Positions 1 to 4,712 of a stretch of DNA of 5,738 bases are shown one piece after another (position 1 is the first letter of the stretch; each line of letters begins with the position of its first letter). This DNA comes from Candidatus Sivonenia alaskensis PMM_0068 (lineage in GTDB: Bacteria; Cyanobacteriota; Cyanobacteriia; Gloeobacterales; PMM-0068). The stretch spans positions 1 to 5,738 of the forward strand of contig CASBPW010000247.1 in assembly GCA_949127685.1 (NCBI GenBank), read 5' to 3'. The notes beneath the pieces are model-generated. The model had not been told where the DNA came from, ran no database searches, and was given only the letters and a program-made list of their open reading frames with translations. Position numbers and translations under genes: made by a program.

Positions 1-390
1 GAACGACCCGCCATTTCCAGCTTCCGTCATGGCATGGAAATTCTGCAACAGGGAGAGATTCTGGTCCTCTTCCCCGAAGGTAACCTCTTCTATGAGCGAG
101 AAATCCAACCGTTGAAGCCTGGTCTGGCTCGTCTTGCCCTGCAAACAGAAGCCAGTCAACCGGGTCTTGGCTTAAAGGTCGTACCGATGGCGTTACACTA
201 TGACTCCATAATGCCCCGTTGGCGATGCAAGGTCTCTGTCTGCATAGGTGCGCCGCTCCAACTATCTGACTATGCGGTGGATTCCGTTAAGCGTAGTGCT
301 CAAGTCTTGACGGCTGATTTAGACTTGGCTCTCAGGAAATTGGCGATGCCACCCAACGCTGGGGCTAAGTGCTTGTCTGTTGAGGAGTAA
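1..390 (+). CDS. PlsC-family 1-acyl-sn-glycerol-3-phosphate acyltransferase, C-terminal part (5' end outside window)
   Basis: The reading frame is open from base 1 to the TAA at 388-390, giving 129 codons, so the gene begins left of the window. The clearest mark is FPEGN followed by a basic stretch and KPGLARLAL. This is the block III pattern (FPEG, then a lysine and glycine) of the PlsC/LPLAT acyltransferase family, which binds the glycerol-3-phosphate moiety. A later VVPMALHY stretch fits the next conserved block, and an IGAPL strand follows near the C-terminus. The HxxxxD catalytic motif (block I) would lie upstream and cannot be seen. Family members transfer a fatty acyl group to lysophosphatidate or a related acceptor at the cytoplasmic membrane face. 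The exact acceptor cannot be told from this part. The internal ATG at codon 12 is not the start, because homology continues upstream of it. The stop codon abuts the tRNA-Ala promoter. Confidence 0.82.
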   Translation, partial: ERPAISSFRHGMEILQQGEILVLFPEGNLFYEREIQPLKPGLARLALQTEASQPGLGLKVVPMALHYDSIMPRWRCKVSVCIGAPLQLSDYAVDSVKRSAQVLTADLDLALRKLAMPPNAGAKCLSVEE

Positions 391-419
391 TTGACAGGCC
401 ACAGAGCACATGAGAATAT
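391..419 (+). promoter_or_regulatory. Putative sigma-70 type promoter for tRNA-Ala
   Basis: A perfect -35 box TTGACA lies at 391-396, directly after the acyltransferase stop codon. After a 17-base spacer comes GAATAT at 414-419 as a weak -10 box (3 of 6 consensus bases). It is strengthened by a TG one base upstream (411-412), an extended -10 arrangement. Transcription would begin near 426, about 20 bases before the tRNA. The placement is right but the -10 is poor, so this is a prediction. Confidence 0.5.
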
Positions 420-444
420 GAAGAGCGCTCGTAATAGAGTGTGC

Positions 445-520
445 GGGGCTATAGCGCAGTTGGTAGCGCACCTCAATGGCATTGAGGGGGTCAGCGGTTC
501 GAGTCCGCTTAGCTCCACCA
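445..520 (+). tRNA. tRNA-Ala (anticodon GGC), CCA encoded
   Basis: The 76 bases fold into a complete cloverleaf. The acceptor stem GGGGCTA pairs with TAGCTCC, the D stem is GCGC/GCGC, the anticodon stem is CCTCA/TGAGG with loop ATGGCAT, and the T arm is AGCGG-TTCGAGT-CCGCT. The anticodon is GGC, which reads GCC and GCU alanine codons. The third acceptor pair is G-U (G3:U70), the identity element recognised by alanyl-tRNA synthetase, which independently supports alanine. The 3' CCA is encoded in the DNA. A run of six T (523-528) follows directly and may help transcription end. Confidence 0.97.
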
Positions 521-592
521 GATTTTTTAAATTGATGTAGTAAGTTGTTGTGCTTCCTTGCACACGGAGCCCTGAACAAGTTTCTCAAATTC

Positions 593-617
593 TTTTCGTA
601 GTCTTGACATACGAAAA
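593..617. repeat. Perfect inverted repeat, 8-bp arms, 9-base loop
   Basis: TTTTCGTA (593-600) and TACGAAAA (610-617) are exact reverse complements separated by GTCTTGACA. The structure lies in the gene-free stretch between tRNA-Ala and the 3' end of psbK. Neither side is followed by the T-run of an intrinsic terminator. The loop contains TTGACA, but no good -10 box sits at the right distance. It could be an operator-type palindrome, a transcript 3'-end hairpin for psbK, or chance in AT-rich DNA. Confidence 0.5.
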
Positions 618-637
618 AACTCCACAGCACAAATATA

Positions 638-667
638 TATATCAAATCCGGTTAATGGCTTGATATA
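638..667 (-). terminator. Weak stem-loop downstream of psbK
   Basis: TATATCAA (638-645) and TTGATATA (660-667) are reverse complements, with a 14-base loop that can add an inner CC/GG pair. The stem lies about 55 bases past the psbK stop codon in the direction of psbK transcription and is followed by AT-rich but not T-only sequence. It could mark the psbK transcript end. Because it is AT-rich and has no U-tract, this is a low-confidence call. Confidence 0.25.
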
Positions 668-722
668 AAACGGTGAAATTGTTAGCTCCACCGAGGTTCA
701 AACATCTGACAGAAGTTAGGAT

Positions 723-863
723 TTACTTAAATCCGACAGCTGCCTGCCAAACAAAGGCCAGCAAGAAGAAGAAGATGGGGATGACCGGAAGCAAGTCGAT
801 CAAAGGGTTCATCCAAGCCCATTCGGGTGGAGTGCTGTTGGCTAACAAAAGAGCTAAATGCAT
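723..863 (-). CDS. psbK: Photosystem II reaction centre protein K (PsbK)
   Basis: This 46-codon gene reads from ATG (861-863) to TAA (723-725). The C-terminal half carries the PsbK signature almost unchanged: PLIDLLPVIPIFFFLLAF (residues 20-37) followed by VWQAAVGF and a basic last residue (K46, where R is usual). PsbK is a single-pass thylakoid membrane subunit of the photosystem II core, near CP43, that helps hold the dimer and plastoquinone region. One transmembrane helix (about 21-43) is evident. The first 8-9 residues (MHLALLLA) look like the short leader removed in known PsbK proteins, leaving a mature chain of about 37 residues. The start is supported by AGGTG eight bases upstream, and the 46-residue precursor is the usual length. 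The segment just after the predicted cleavage site (STPPEWAWMN) differs from the common KLPEAY-type sequence. Recognition rests on the C-terminal two-thirds and is firm. Confidence 0.95.
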   Translation of the reverse strand: MHLALLLANSTPPEWAWMNPLIDLLPVIPIFFFLLAFVWQAAVGFK

Positions 864-901
864 AAAACTGACACCTATTTTAAGTGCGCCCTAACTTGAC
901 G

Positions 902-931
902 ATTATCTTAACACGGGGTTACTCAAGTTAA
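902..931 (-). promoter_or_regulatory. Putative psbK promoter
   Basis: Read on the minus strand, TTAACT (plus positions 926-931, 4 of 6 -35 consensus bases) is followed after 18 bases by GATAAT (902-907, 5 of 6 -10 bases). Transcription would start near 895, leaving a leader of about 32 bases before psbK. A second -10-like TAAAAT lies closer to the gene but would start transcription inside the ribosome binding site, so the upstream pair is preferred. Confidence 0.42.
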
Positions 932-934
932 CCC
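916..934. repeat. Inverted repeat overlapping the psbK -35 region
   Basis: GGGTTA (916-921) and TAACCC (929-934) are exact reverse complements with a 7-base spacer. The repeat covers the proposed -35 box of psbK, so an operator is possible. It also lies downstream of the FKBP gene in that gene's direction and could act as a transcript-end hairpin, but no T-run follows. The rest of 864-1080 shows no gene that I can support. Confidence 0.35.
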
Positions 935-1080
935 ATCTTTGTCCATGGCTTCGCCAACTTTTAGCCCCATCCTGGAAAGCACTGCTTAGAGAGGCTTTAA
1001 GGCTTGTCCTGCTGCTGGGGAACCCCAAGAATTGGGCCATTTATCCAGCCTTGGTTTCCCCTGGGACGAGGATGCTGTTT

Positions 1081-1581
1081 CTACCGGATCTCGACCAGCT
1101 TGATTTGAAAATTCAGCTTTTTGCCAGCCAGCGGAGGATTGGCGTCTACCGTAATGGTTTTATCGTTTACGCCGAGAACCTTGACCGCAATCGGGGTCCC
1201 CGTCGCCATACGCAGTTGCAAGGTCTGTCCTTTCTCCACTTTTTGCTGGCCCAGTTTTTCACGGGGAAGCTCCCCTTTTTTCTTGGGGTCATAGGTGCCA
1301 TAGCCCTCTTCAGGAGGGACCTTTAGCGTCCGCTCTTCCCCTACCTTCATGCCCGTCACACCTTTGTCAAATCCGGGAATAACCTGTCCTCCCCCAATTT
1401 TGAATTCTAGGGGCGCTCTTCCTTTAGAAGAATCCGCCACCGTGCCATCGTCCAAAGTCAGGGTGTAGTCCACTTTGACGGTGTCGCCCTTCTGGGCCAC
1501 GCGGTTTACGGCGGGTGGAGTGCTACAGGCCGTGATGGCAAGGGCCAACAGCCAGAGGGGAGCTTTTTTGTAGATTAACAT
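1081..1581 (-). CDS. FKBP-type peptidyl-prolyl cis-trans isomerase, SlyD-like, lipoprotein
   Basis: The protein has 166 residues. The N-terminus is a lipoprotein signal: lysines at 5-6, a hydrophobic stretch 7-18 and the lipobox ITAC, with Cys19 as the predicted lipidated residue. The mature protein would sit on the outer face of the plasma or thylakoid membrane. The FKBP fold is clear: VKVDYTLTLDDGTVAD at 35-50 and GGGQVIPGFDKGVTGMKVGE at 63-82. Residues matching the FKBP12 active site are Y39, D50, F60, V67, I68, F71 (in place of the usual Trp), Y94 and F158. Residues about 96-145 form an insertion in the flap, and the end has the SlyD-type pattern ANPPLAGKKLNF (147-158). The layout is therefore SlyD-like with chaperone activity likely, but the His/Cys-rich metal-binding tail of E. 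coli SlyD is absent. It is divergent from the nuclease gene. An AGG lies a few bases before the start, and no strong promoter is visible. Confidence 0.93.
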   Translation of the reverse strand: MLIYKKAPLWLLALAITACSTPPAVNRVAQKGDTVKVDYTLTLDDGTVADSSKGRAPLEFKIGGGQVIPGFDKGVTGMKVGEERTLKVPPEEGYGTYDPKKKGELPREKLGQQKVEKGQTLQLRMATGTPIAVKVLGVNDKTITVDANPPLAGKKLNFQIKLVEIR

Positions 1582-1584
1582 GGA

Positions 1585-1600
1585 CCTATTGTTACATAGG
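1585..1600 (-). promoter_or_regulatory. Small hairpin enclosing the ribosome binding site of the FKBP gene
   Basis: On the minus strand CCTAT-GTAACA-ATAGG lies three bases before the FKBP start codon, so the AGG that would serve as Shine-Dalgarno is inside the 3' arm of a 5-bp stem. GGACCTA also occurs twice here as a direct repeat on the plus strand (1582-1588 and 1601-1607), and CCTAGG (1604-1609) is a palindrome. The stem is short and may have no role. Confidence 0.25.
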
Positions 1601-1624
1601 GGACCTAGGGCTTGAGGCAGCGCC

Positions 1625-1630
1625 TATACT
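1625..1630 (+). promoter_or_regulatory. Putative -10 box for the nuclease gene
   Basis: TATACT matches five of six -10 consensus bases. No good -35 is found 16-18 bases upstream. Transcription from here would begin near 1637, downstream of the possible TTG start at 1612. This argues for the ATG at 1654 as the true start. A GAGGG at 1632-1636 is rather far (17 bases) from that ATG to be a normal ribosome binding site. Confidence 0.35.
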
Positions 1631-1653
1631 CGAGGGAAACCATCCCCAGTTAT

Positions 1654-2448
1654 ATGGCTCTGCATCTCAGCGCAACGACGCTCACAACCTATACCCGTTG
1701 TCCCTATGCCTACGCGCTCGAAAAAGTAGCCAAGGTGCCGGCCTATCTCAAGTCGATTAGTCCTGAGATGCATACGGGCACAGCCTTACATGCAGTGCTG
1801 CAAAGCATGGTGAATGAACCGGAGCTGACGCCAGAAAAAGCTCAGGCCAAACTAGAACAAAGCTTTAACTGGAATAACTACCAAGATCCTCAGCAAGCTC
1901 AGGCTCAATTTGCCATCGCCCAACAGCGACTTCAGGGCTGGTTGGAAACGCCCTATGGCTGGGGCGCAGGCGAAGTGATTTCGGTAGAAAAGATGCTGCG
2001 CAGTCCAGAAGTAGAAGGTTTGATTCTCTGGGGCAAGCCGGATATGGTGCGGGTGGCAGAAGACAATATCCTGGAAGTCGTGGATCATAAGTCAGGTCGC
2101 TATGTCCCCAGCCTGAAAGAACAAAAAGCAAGCTGGCAAGCAATTGTGTATCGTCTTTTGGTAGAAATTCGCTGGCCTGAATTTAGCGATTATCGGATTA
2201 GTTTTAGTTATCTAGCCACCCAATCAGTCTTGCCCATTGTCTACACTCCGTCGGAAGTAGAGTCGATGTGGCAGAGGATTTTGCAGATTGCAGAGCGGAT
2301 TGGGAAAGCCCGTGCTTCAGTAACTCTAGATATTGCTTTAGATGAAGCCTTTCCAGCCAGGCCTGGTTCCCATTGCCGCTATTGCAATACCCGGATGGCT
2401 TGTTCCTTTTATGATGGGCAAGAAGACTATGCTGCGACCGCCCATTAG
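1654..2448 (+). CDS. PD-(D/E)XK nuclease, RecB/Cas4/AddB type with predicted Fe-S cluster
   Basis: The chosen start ATG (1654) gives 264 residues. A TTG at 1612 is in frame but adds 14 residues before the conserved N-terminus LSATTLTTYTRCPYAYAL. The catalytic core is readable in order: G42/H46 in GTALHAVL, E112, D130 in the GKPDMV strand, D144-x-K146 in VVDHKSG, and Q162/Y166 in the QAIVY motif. This is the RecB-family nuclease pattern and all key residues are present. Cys16 near the N-terminus plus Cys241, Cys244 and Cys250 (CxxC-x5-C) match the four cysteines that bind a 4Fe-4S cluster in AddB and Cas4. Such proteins cut or trim DNA ends using Mg2+ or Mn2+. No helicase domain, cas gene or CRISPR repeat lies in the window, so it is stand-alone here and its cellular role (repair is likely) is inferred. 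It is not known to act with the neighbouring FKBP gene. Confidence 0.9.
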   Translation: MALHLSATTLTTYTRCPYAYALEKVAKVPAYLKSISPEMHTGTALHAVLQSMVNEPELTPEKAQAKLEQSFNWNNYQDPQQAQAQFAIAQQRLQGWLETPYGWGAGEVISVEKMLRSPEVEGLILWGKPDMVRVAEDNILEVVDHKSGRYVPSLKEQKASWQAIVYRLLVEIRWPEFSDYRISFSYLATQSVLPIVYTPSEVESMWQRILQIAERIGKARASVTLDIALDEAFPARPGSHCRYCNTRMACSFYDGQEDYAATAH

Positions 2449-2519
2449 ATGGCTCTTGCTACTTCAAGCTAAACAGCGAGGTTTGGACATAAAGCCCCCT
2501 AATCCTACAGAATTAGTAC

Positions 2520-2550
2520 TGCTGGCGAAATATTTTTTCATATTCCAGCA
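2520..2550 (+). repeat. Long stem-loop downstream of the nuclease gene
   Basis: TGCTGG (2520-2525) pairs with CCAGCA (2545-2550), and inside it AATAT (2529-2533) pairs with ATATT (2540-2544). A 3-base bulge (CGA) separates the two helices and the loop is TTTTTC. This is 11 base pairs in all, about 70 bases past the nuclease stop codon. No T-run follows on either strand, so it is not a textbook terminator, but it may end or protect the nuclease transcript. The rest of 2449-2613 shows short hairpins (for example CTAAT/ATTAG at 2499-2516 and CCGC/GCGG at 2566-2577) and no gene. Confidence 0.45.
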
Positions 2551-2613
2551 CCGATTATGCAGTACCGCCTAAGCGGGCAAAGGGAGAGGTTCGGGTGGAC
2601 GCATAAATTGGTA

Positions 2614-2777
2614 TTAGCTATAGGCTTCCATGGGGAGACAAAAACAGACAAAGTTCCGTTCTCCATAGACATTATCAATACGACTCACCGCAGACCAGAG
2701 CTCATGTTCACGGATGCAGGATAAGGGGCTGGTTCGTGGGAATAACTGTGGTTCGAGACATCGAACACCAAAGAGTC
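2614..2777 (-). pseudogene. Decayed 3' end of gcvP (glycine dehydrogenase, decarboxylating, P-protein)
   Basis: Read on the minus strand toward the TAA at 2614-2616, one frame gives REHELWSAVSRIDNVYGERN and then FVCFCLPMEAYS-stop. This is the conserved C-terminal end of glycine cleavage system P-proteins (pattern REHKFWPxVxRxDNxYGDRNL.C.C.PMEAY). Immediately upstream (plus positions 2712-2777) a different frame gives DSLVFDVS, NHSYSHEP and APYPAS. These match the preceding P-protein segment (…EWNHPYSREQAAYPAPW). The two parts join only through a frameshift near 2709-2714. The usual Trp-Leu between them is missing, consistent with a deletion of about 7 bases. Only about 50 of some 950 residues remain and there is no catalytic lysine region. 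It is therefore a relic and cannot supply glycine decarboxylase. No further gcvP sequence is evident upstream, where repeats begin. Confidence 0.85.
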
Positions 2778-2783
2778 AAAAAT

Positions 2784-2947
2784 TTTCCGTATATTCCCTA
2801 GGAAGCAGGATGATATCTAGAAAAATATCGGCTGAAACCCTGATGTAACGTTGAATATTTCCGCATATCATCCGGAATTAGCAGGATATCCAGAAATCTT
2901 ATGGATATCACCTCATATCGGCATATTATCTGGAAATGAAACCGTGA
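2784..2947. repeat. Cluster of diverged direct and inverted repeats
   Basis: Two copies of one unit can be aligned: 2784-2823 (TTTCCG, ATAT, GGAA, GCAGGAT, ATCTAGAAA) and 2858-2896 (TTTCCG, ATAT, GGAA, GCAGGAT, ATCCAGAAA). Each is followed by ATATCGGC (2825-2832; 2915-2922) and TGAAACC-TGA (2833-2843; 2937-2947). The second copy carries two extra pieces of 18 and 14 bases. The second of these, with its flanks (2917-2939), is a further diverged copy of the 5' part. The 5' part of the second copy is itself an inverted repeat, TTCCG (2859-2863) with CGGAA (2873-2877), and GGATATCC (2884-2891) is a palindrome. The TTG-initiated reading frame crossing this stretch shows no protein signature and is not called a gene. 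Confidence 0.6.
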
Positions 2948-3035
2948 CTATAGAAACTTCACCTAAGCAGCTACTAGACCAAGTGAGCAATGTAATCCGA
3001 GTCAAGCACTTGTCCCGCACCCGGATCACTGTACA

Positions 3036-3214
3036 AAAGTTTGCCTTCAAGCTGTCTTCCACAGCGGGTTGCTCGACAACCCCGAACGAGGGCGAGATGC
3101 CCCAGAACTTGAGCTGATCCTGGAAGTCCTCCTATAGATACTGTGTTCCGTGGTCCATCTGCAAAGAAAATCCCTTGCCACATCCACCGAGTTAGACTGG
3201 TGGCTTAGGAAATG
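3036..3214 (-). pseudogene. Decayed insertion-sequence transposase fragment (integrase core, IS3/IS481-like)
   Basis: On the minus strand one frame reads GFSLQMDHGTQYL, a TAG stop (plus 3132-3134), then EDFQDQLKFWGISPSFGVVE. This fits the integrase-core pattern LxxDHGxQYxSxxFxxxLxxxGIxPS of IS3/IS481-type transposases. The Asp of DHG is the second residue of the DDE catalytic triad. Upstream (plus 3173-3214) the match continues in another frame (SNSVDVAR), so a frameshift lies near 3171-3176. With one internal stop and one frameshift, and only about 60 residues left, the element is dead. The segment after GVVEQP no longer follows the family, so the third catalytic Glu cannot be placed with confidence. 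I cannot identify terminal inverted repeats or a target duplication. Exact IS family is uncertain. Confidence 0.72.
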
Positions 3215-3263
3215 AAGCGGCTGTTGGGTTTTTTGAATAGCCCCTCGAAAGTGGGGATTTCTC

Positions 3264-3303
3264 AAAAAAAGACCCCTCTCTGCTGATGGCTAGAAAGGGG
3301 TTT
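3264..3303 (-). terminator. Intrinsic terminator of pgk
   Basis: ACCCCT(C)TCT at 3272-3281 pairs with AGA(A)AGGGGT at 3292-3301, a 9-bp stem with one mismatch and a 10-base loop. In the minus-strand direction the stem is followed by a run of seven T (the A-run at 3264-3270). It lies about 65 bases after the pgk stop codon and correctly oriented. A second small GC hairpin, CCCC(T)C-GAAA-G(T)GGGG at 3241-3256, lies just beyond it. Confidence 0.88.
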
Positions 3304-3366
3304 AAGATAGCTTTTTTCTCCTAACCCAAGGCAAGAAGTAGAGGTCTAGGTTGTAGACGAAAGACC

Positions 3367-4572
3367 TTAACGGTCATCTAGGACATTGATACCAGGAAGT
3401 TCTTTGCCTTCCAGCAGTTCCAGAGAAGCCCCACCTCCAGTGGAAATGTGGCTCATCTTATCGGCAATGTTCAGTTTTTCTACGGCAGCTACAGAATCAC
3501 CACCCCCGACGATCGTAGTTGCACCTGCTTTGGTGCGCTCAGCGAGAGATAAGGCCACCTGCTCAGTTCCGTGAGCAAAGCGGTCAAATTCGAACACGCC
3601 CATCGGACCATTCCAGACCACCGTTTGTGCATCCGCCAAGGCGGCTTGGAAGGCTTTGACAGAATCAGGACCAATGTCCAATCCCATCCAACCATCAGGA
3701 ATATTTTCTACCGGAACCGTTTGAGCATTGGCATCAGGCTTGAAGTTGTCCGCTATGACTACATCCGTAGGCAGTAGTAATTGCACACCCCGTTCCTTAG
3801 CAATACGCTCCAAATCTTTAGCCAATTCCAGTTTGTCTTCTTCCACCAAAGACTTACCAACCGCTAGACCACGGGCTTTGTAAAACGTAAAAATCATACC
3901 CCCGCCAATCAGGAGCTTGTCCACTTTGTTTAATAGCGCTTCGATAACCCCAATTTTAGAACTAACTTTGGAACCACCGATGATCGCTACCAAGGGACGC
4001 TTGGGTTCATCCACAGCACCCTTGAGATACTGAATTTCTTTTTCGAGAAGCAGTCCGGCTACAGCAGGCTTCAGGTACGTGGCAACCCCTGCAGTAGAAG
4101 AGTGCGCGCGGTGAGCCGCGCCAAAGGCATCATTCACATAGAGGTCTGCCAGCGCAGCCAACTGCTTAGAAAATTCAGGGTCGTTCTTTTCTTCCCCTGC
4201 ATAAAACCGGACATTTTCCAGAAGCACCACATCGCCATCAGCCATTGCCTTGACTGTTTTCTGGACTTCTTCGCCAATTACATCGTCGGTTTTCACCACA
4301 GGCTGACCCAAAAGTGCGCTCAGGCGGGTTTGGACAGGGGTCAGACGCATACTTTCTTCAAATTTACCTTTAGGACGGCCAAAGTGGCTGACCAGGATCA
4401 CCCGTGCCCCCTTACCCGTCAGCGCTTGAATCGTAGGTACTGCCGCCCGGATTCTAGTGTCATCGGTGATCTCGCCTTGGTCATTGAGGGGGACGTTGAA
4501 ATCCACCCGTACTAATACCTTTTTGCCTTTAAGTTGTTCTGCACTCAGATCCGCAATCGTCTTCTTCGCCAC
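3367..4572 (-). CDS. pgk: Phosphoglycerate kinase
   Basis: The 401-residue protein is full length for bacterial PGK. It catalyses reversible phosphate transfer between 1,3-bisphosphoglycerate and ATP in the cytoplasm, used in the Calvin cycle and in glycolysis. Visible signatures are VLVRVDFNVPL (19-29) with D24 and N26, R40, SHFGRPKG (62-69) with H63 and R66, AFGAAHRAHSS with the substrate-binding arginine, and GGSKVSSKI. The nucleotide-binding and hinge region follows: WNGPMGVFE (320-328), GGGDS (356-360) and STGGGAS (377-383). All substrate and nucleotide residues expected of an active enzyme are present. The start is GTG (4570-4572), giving the usual N-terminus (MAKKTIADL), and is fixed by AGGAG seven bases upstream. 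A strong terminator follows the gene. ccdA lies 140 bases upstream on the same strand, so read-through from it is possible. Confidence 0.98.
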   Translation of the reverse strand: MAKKTIADLSAEQLKGKKVLVRVDFNVPLNDQGEITDDTRIRAAVPTIQALTGKGARVILVSHFGRPKGKFEESMRLTPVQTRLSALLGQPVVKTDDVIGEEVQKTVKAMADGDVVLLENVRFYAGEEKNDPEFSKQLAALADLYVNDAFGAAHRAHSSTAGVATYLKPAVAGLLLEKEIQYLKGAVDEPKRPLVAIIGGSKVSSKIGVIEALLNKVDKLLIGGGMIFTFYKARGLAVGKSLVEEDKLELAKDLERIAKERGVQLLLPTDVVIADNFKPDANAQTVPVENIPDGWMGLDIGPDSVKAFQAALADAQTVVWNGPMGVFEFDRFAHGTEQVALSLAERTKAGATTIVGGGDSVAAVEKLNIADKMSHISTGGGASLELLEGKELPGINVLDDR

Positions 4573-4579
4573 AATTAAT

Positions 4580-4584
4580 CTCCT
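4580..4584 (-). promoter_or_regulatory. Ribosome binding site fixing the GTG start of pgk
   Basis: On the minus strand AGGAG lies seven bases before the GTG codon at 4570-4572. No ATG in the same frame gives a PGK-like N-terminus, so this site decides the start. Confidence 0.85.
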
Positions 4585-4602
4585 AACTGCACTGCCGGGT
4601 TC

Positions 4603-4608
4603 ATTGTA
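4603..4608 (-). promoter_or_regulatory. Putative -10 box of pgk
   Basis: Read on the minus strand this is TACAAT, five of six -10 consensus bases. Transcription would start near 4596, about 24 bases before the GTG. No good -35 box lies 16-18 bases upstream, so the promoter may depend on an activator or another sigma factor. Confidence 0.4.
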
Positions 4609-4656
4609 GAGGGATTTTCTACATAGGAATAATCGGGTTTCCCCTGACCTTTCACC

Positions 4657-4678
4657 CTTGGCTACCTCTTAGCTACCT
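4657..4678. repeat. Tandem 11-bp direct repeat upstream of pgk
   Basis: CTTGGCTACCT (4657-4667) and CTTAGCTACCT (4668-4678) are adjacent and differ at one base. The 11-base period is about one helical turn, so both would face the same side of the DNA, as in direct-repeat sites for response regulators. The pair lies about 50 bases upstream of the proposed pgk -10 box. In addition CTAACTGGT occurs at 4680-4688 and again at 4713-4721, 33 bases apart, the second copy covering the ccdA stop codon. A binding site is an inference. Confidence 0.45.
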
Positions 4679-4712
4679 TCTAACTGGTATAAGAAGCTAT
4701 ATGCAAGGGATC

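Noticed and set aside
604..640. Promoter from TTGACA at 604-609
   Set aside because: No -10 box occurs at 16-19 bases. The nearest TATAT sequence is 24 bases away.
445..722. tRNA-Ala as an integration site for a mobile element
   Set aside because: No integrase gene and no repeat of the tRNA 3' end are seen in the window. The genes downstream are ordinary chromosomal genes.
673..894. 73-codon plus-strand frame opposite psbK
   Set aside because: It is the complement of psbK, whose minus-strand product is clearly recognisable. The plus-strand translation matches nothing and has no good ribosome binding site.
1010..1030. Terminator of the FKBP gene at CTGGGGAACCCCAAG
   Set aside because: The usable stem is only about four base pairs with a tight loop and there is no T-run in the minus direction.
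1612..1653. TTG at 1612 as start of the nuclease
   Set aside because: The added 14 residues precede the conserved N-terminus, and the only good -10 box (1625-1630) lies downstream of this TTG.
2784..2947. CRISPR array
   Set aside because: The repeated units are diverged, uneven in spacing and have internal insertions. There are no regular spacers and no cas genes apart from a solo Cas4-like nuclease that is explained by other families.
2851..3117. 88-codon TTG-initiated frame over the repeats and the IS relic
   Set aside because: It crosses two unrelated degenerate features, has no protein signature or Shine-Dalgarno, and its 3' half is antisense to the transposase relic.
3571..3777. Plus-strand frames inside pgk
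   Set aside because: They are shadows on the opposite strand of a clearly intact pgk gene.
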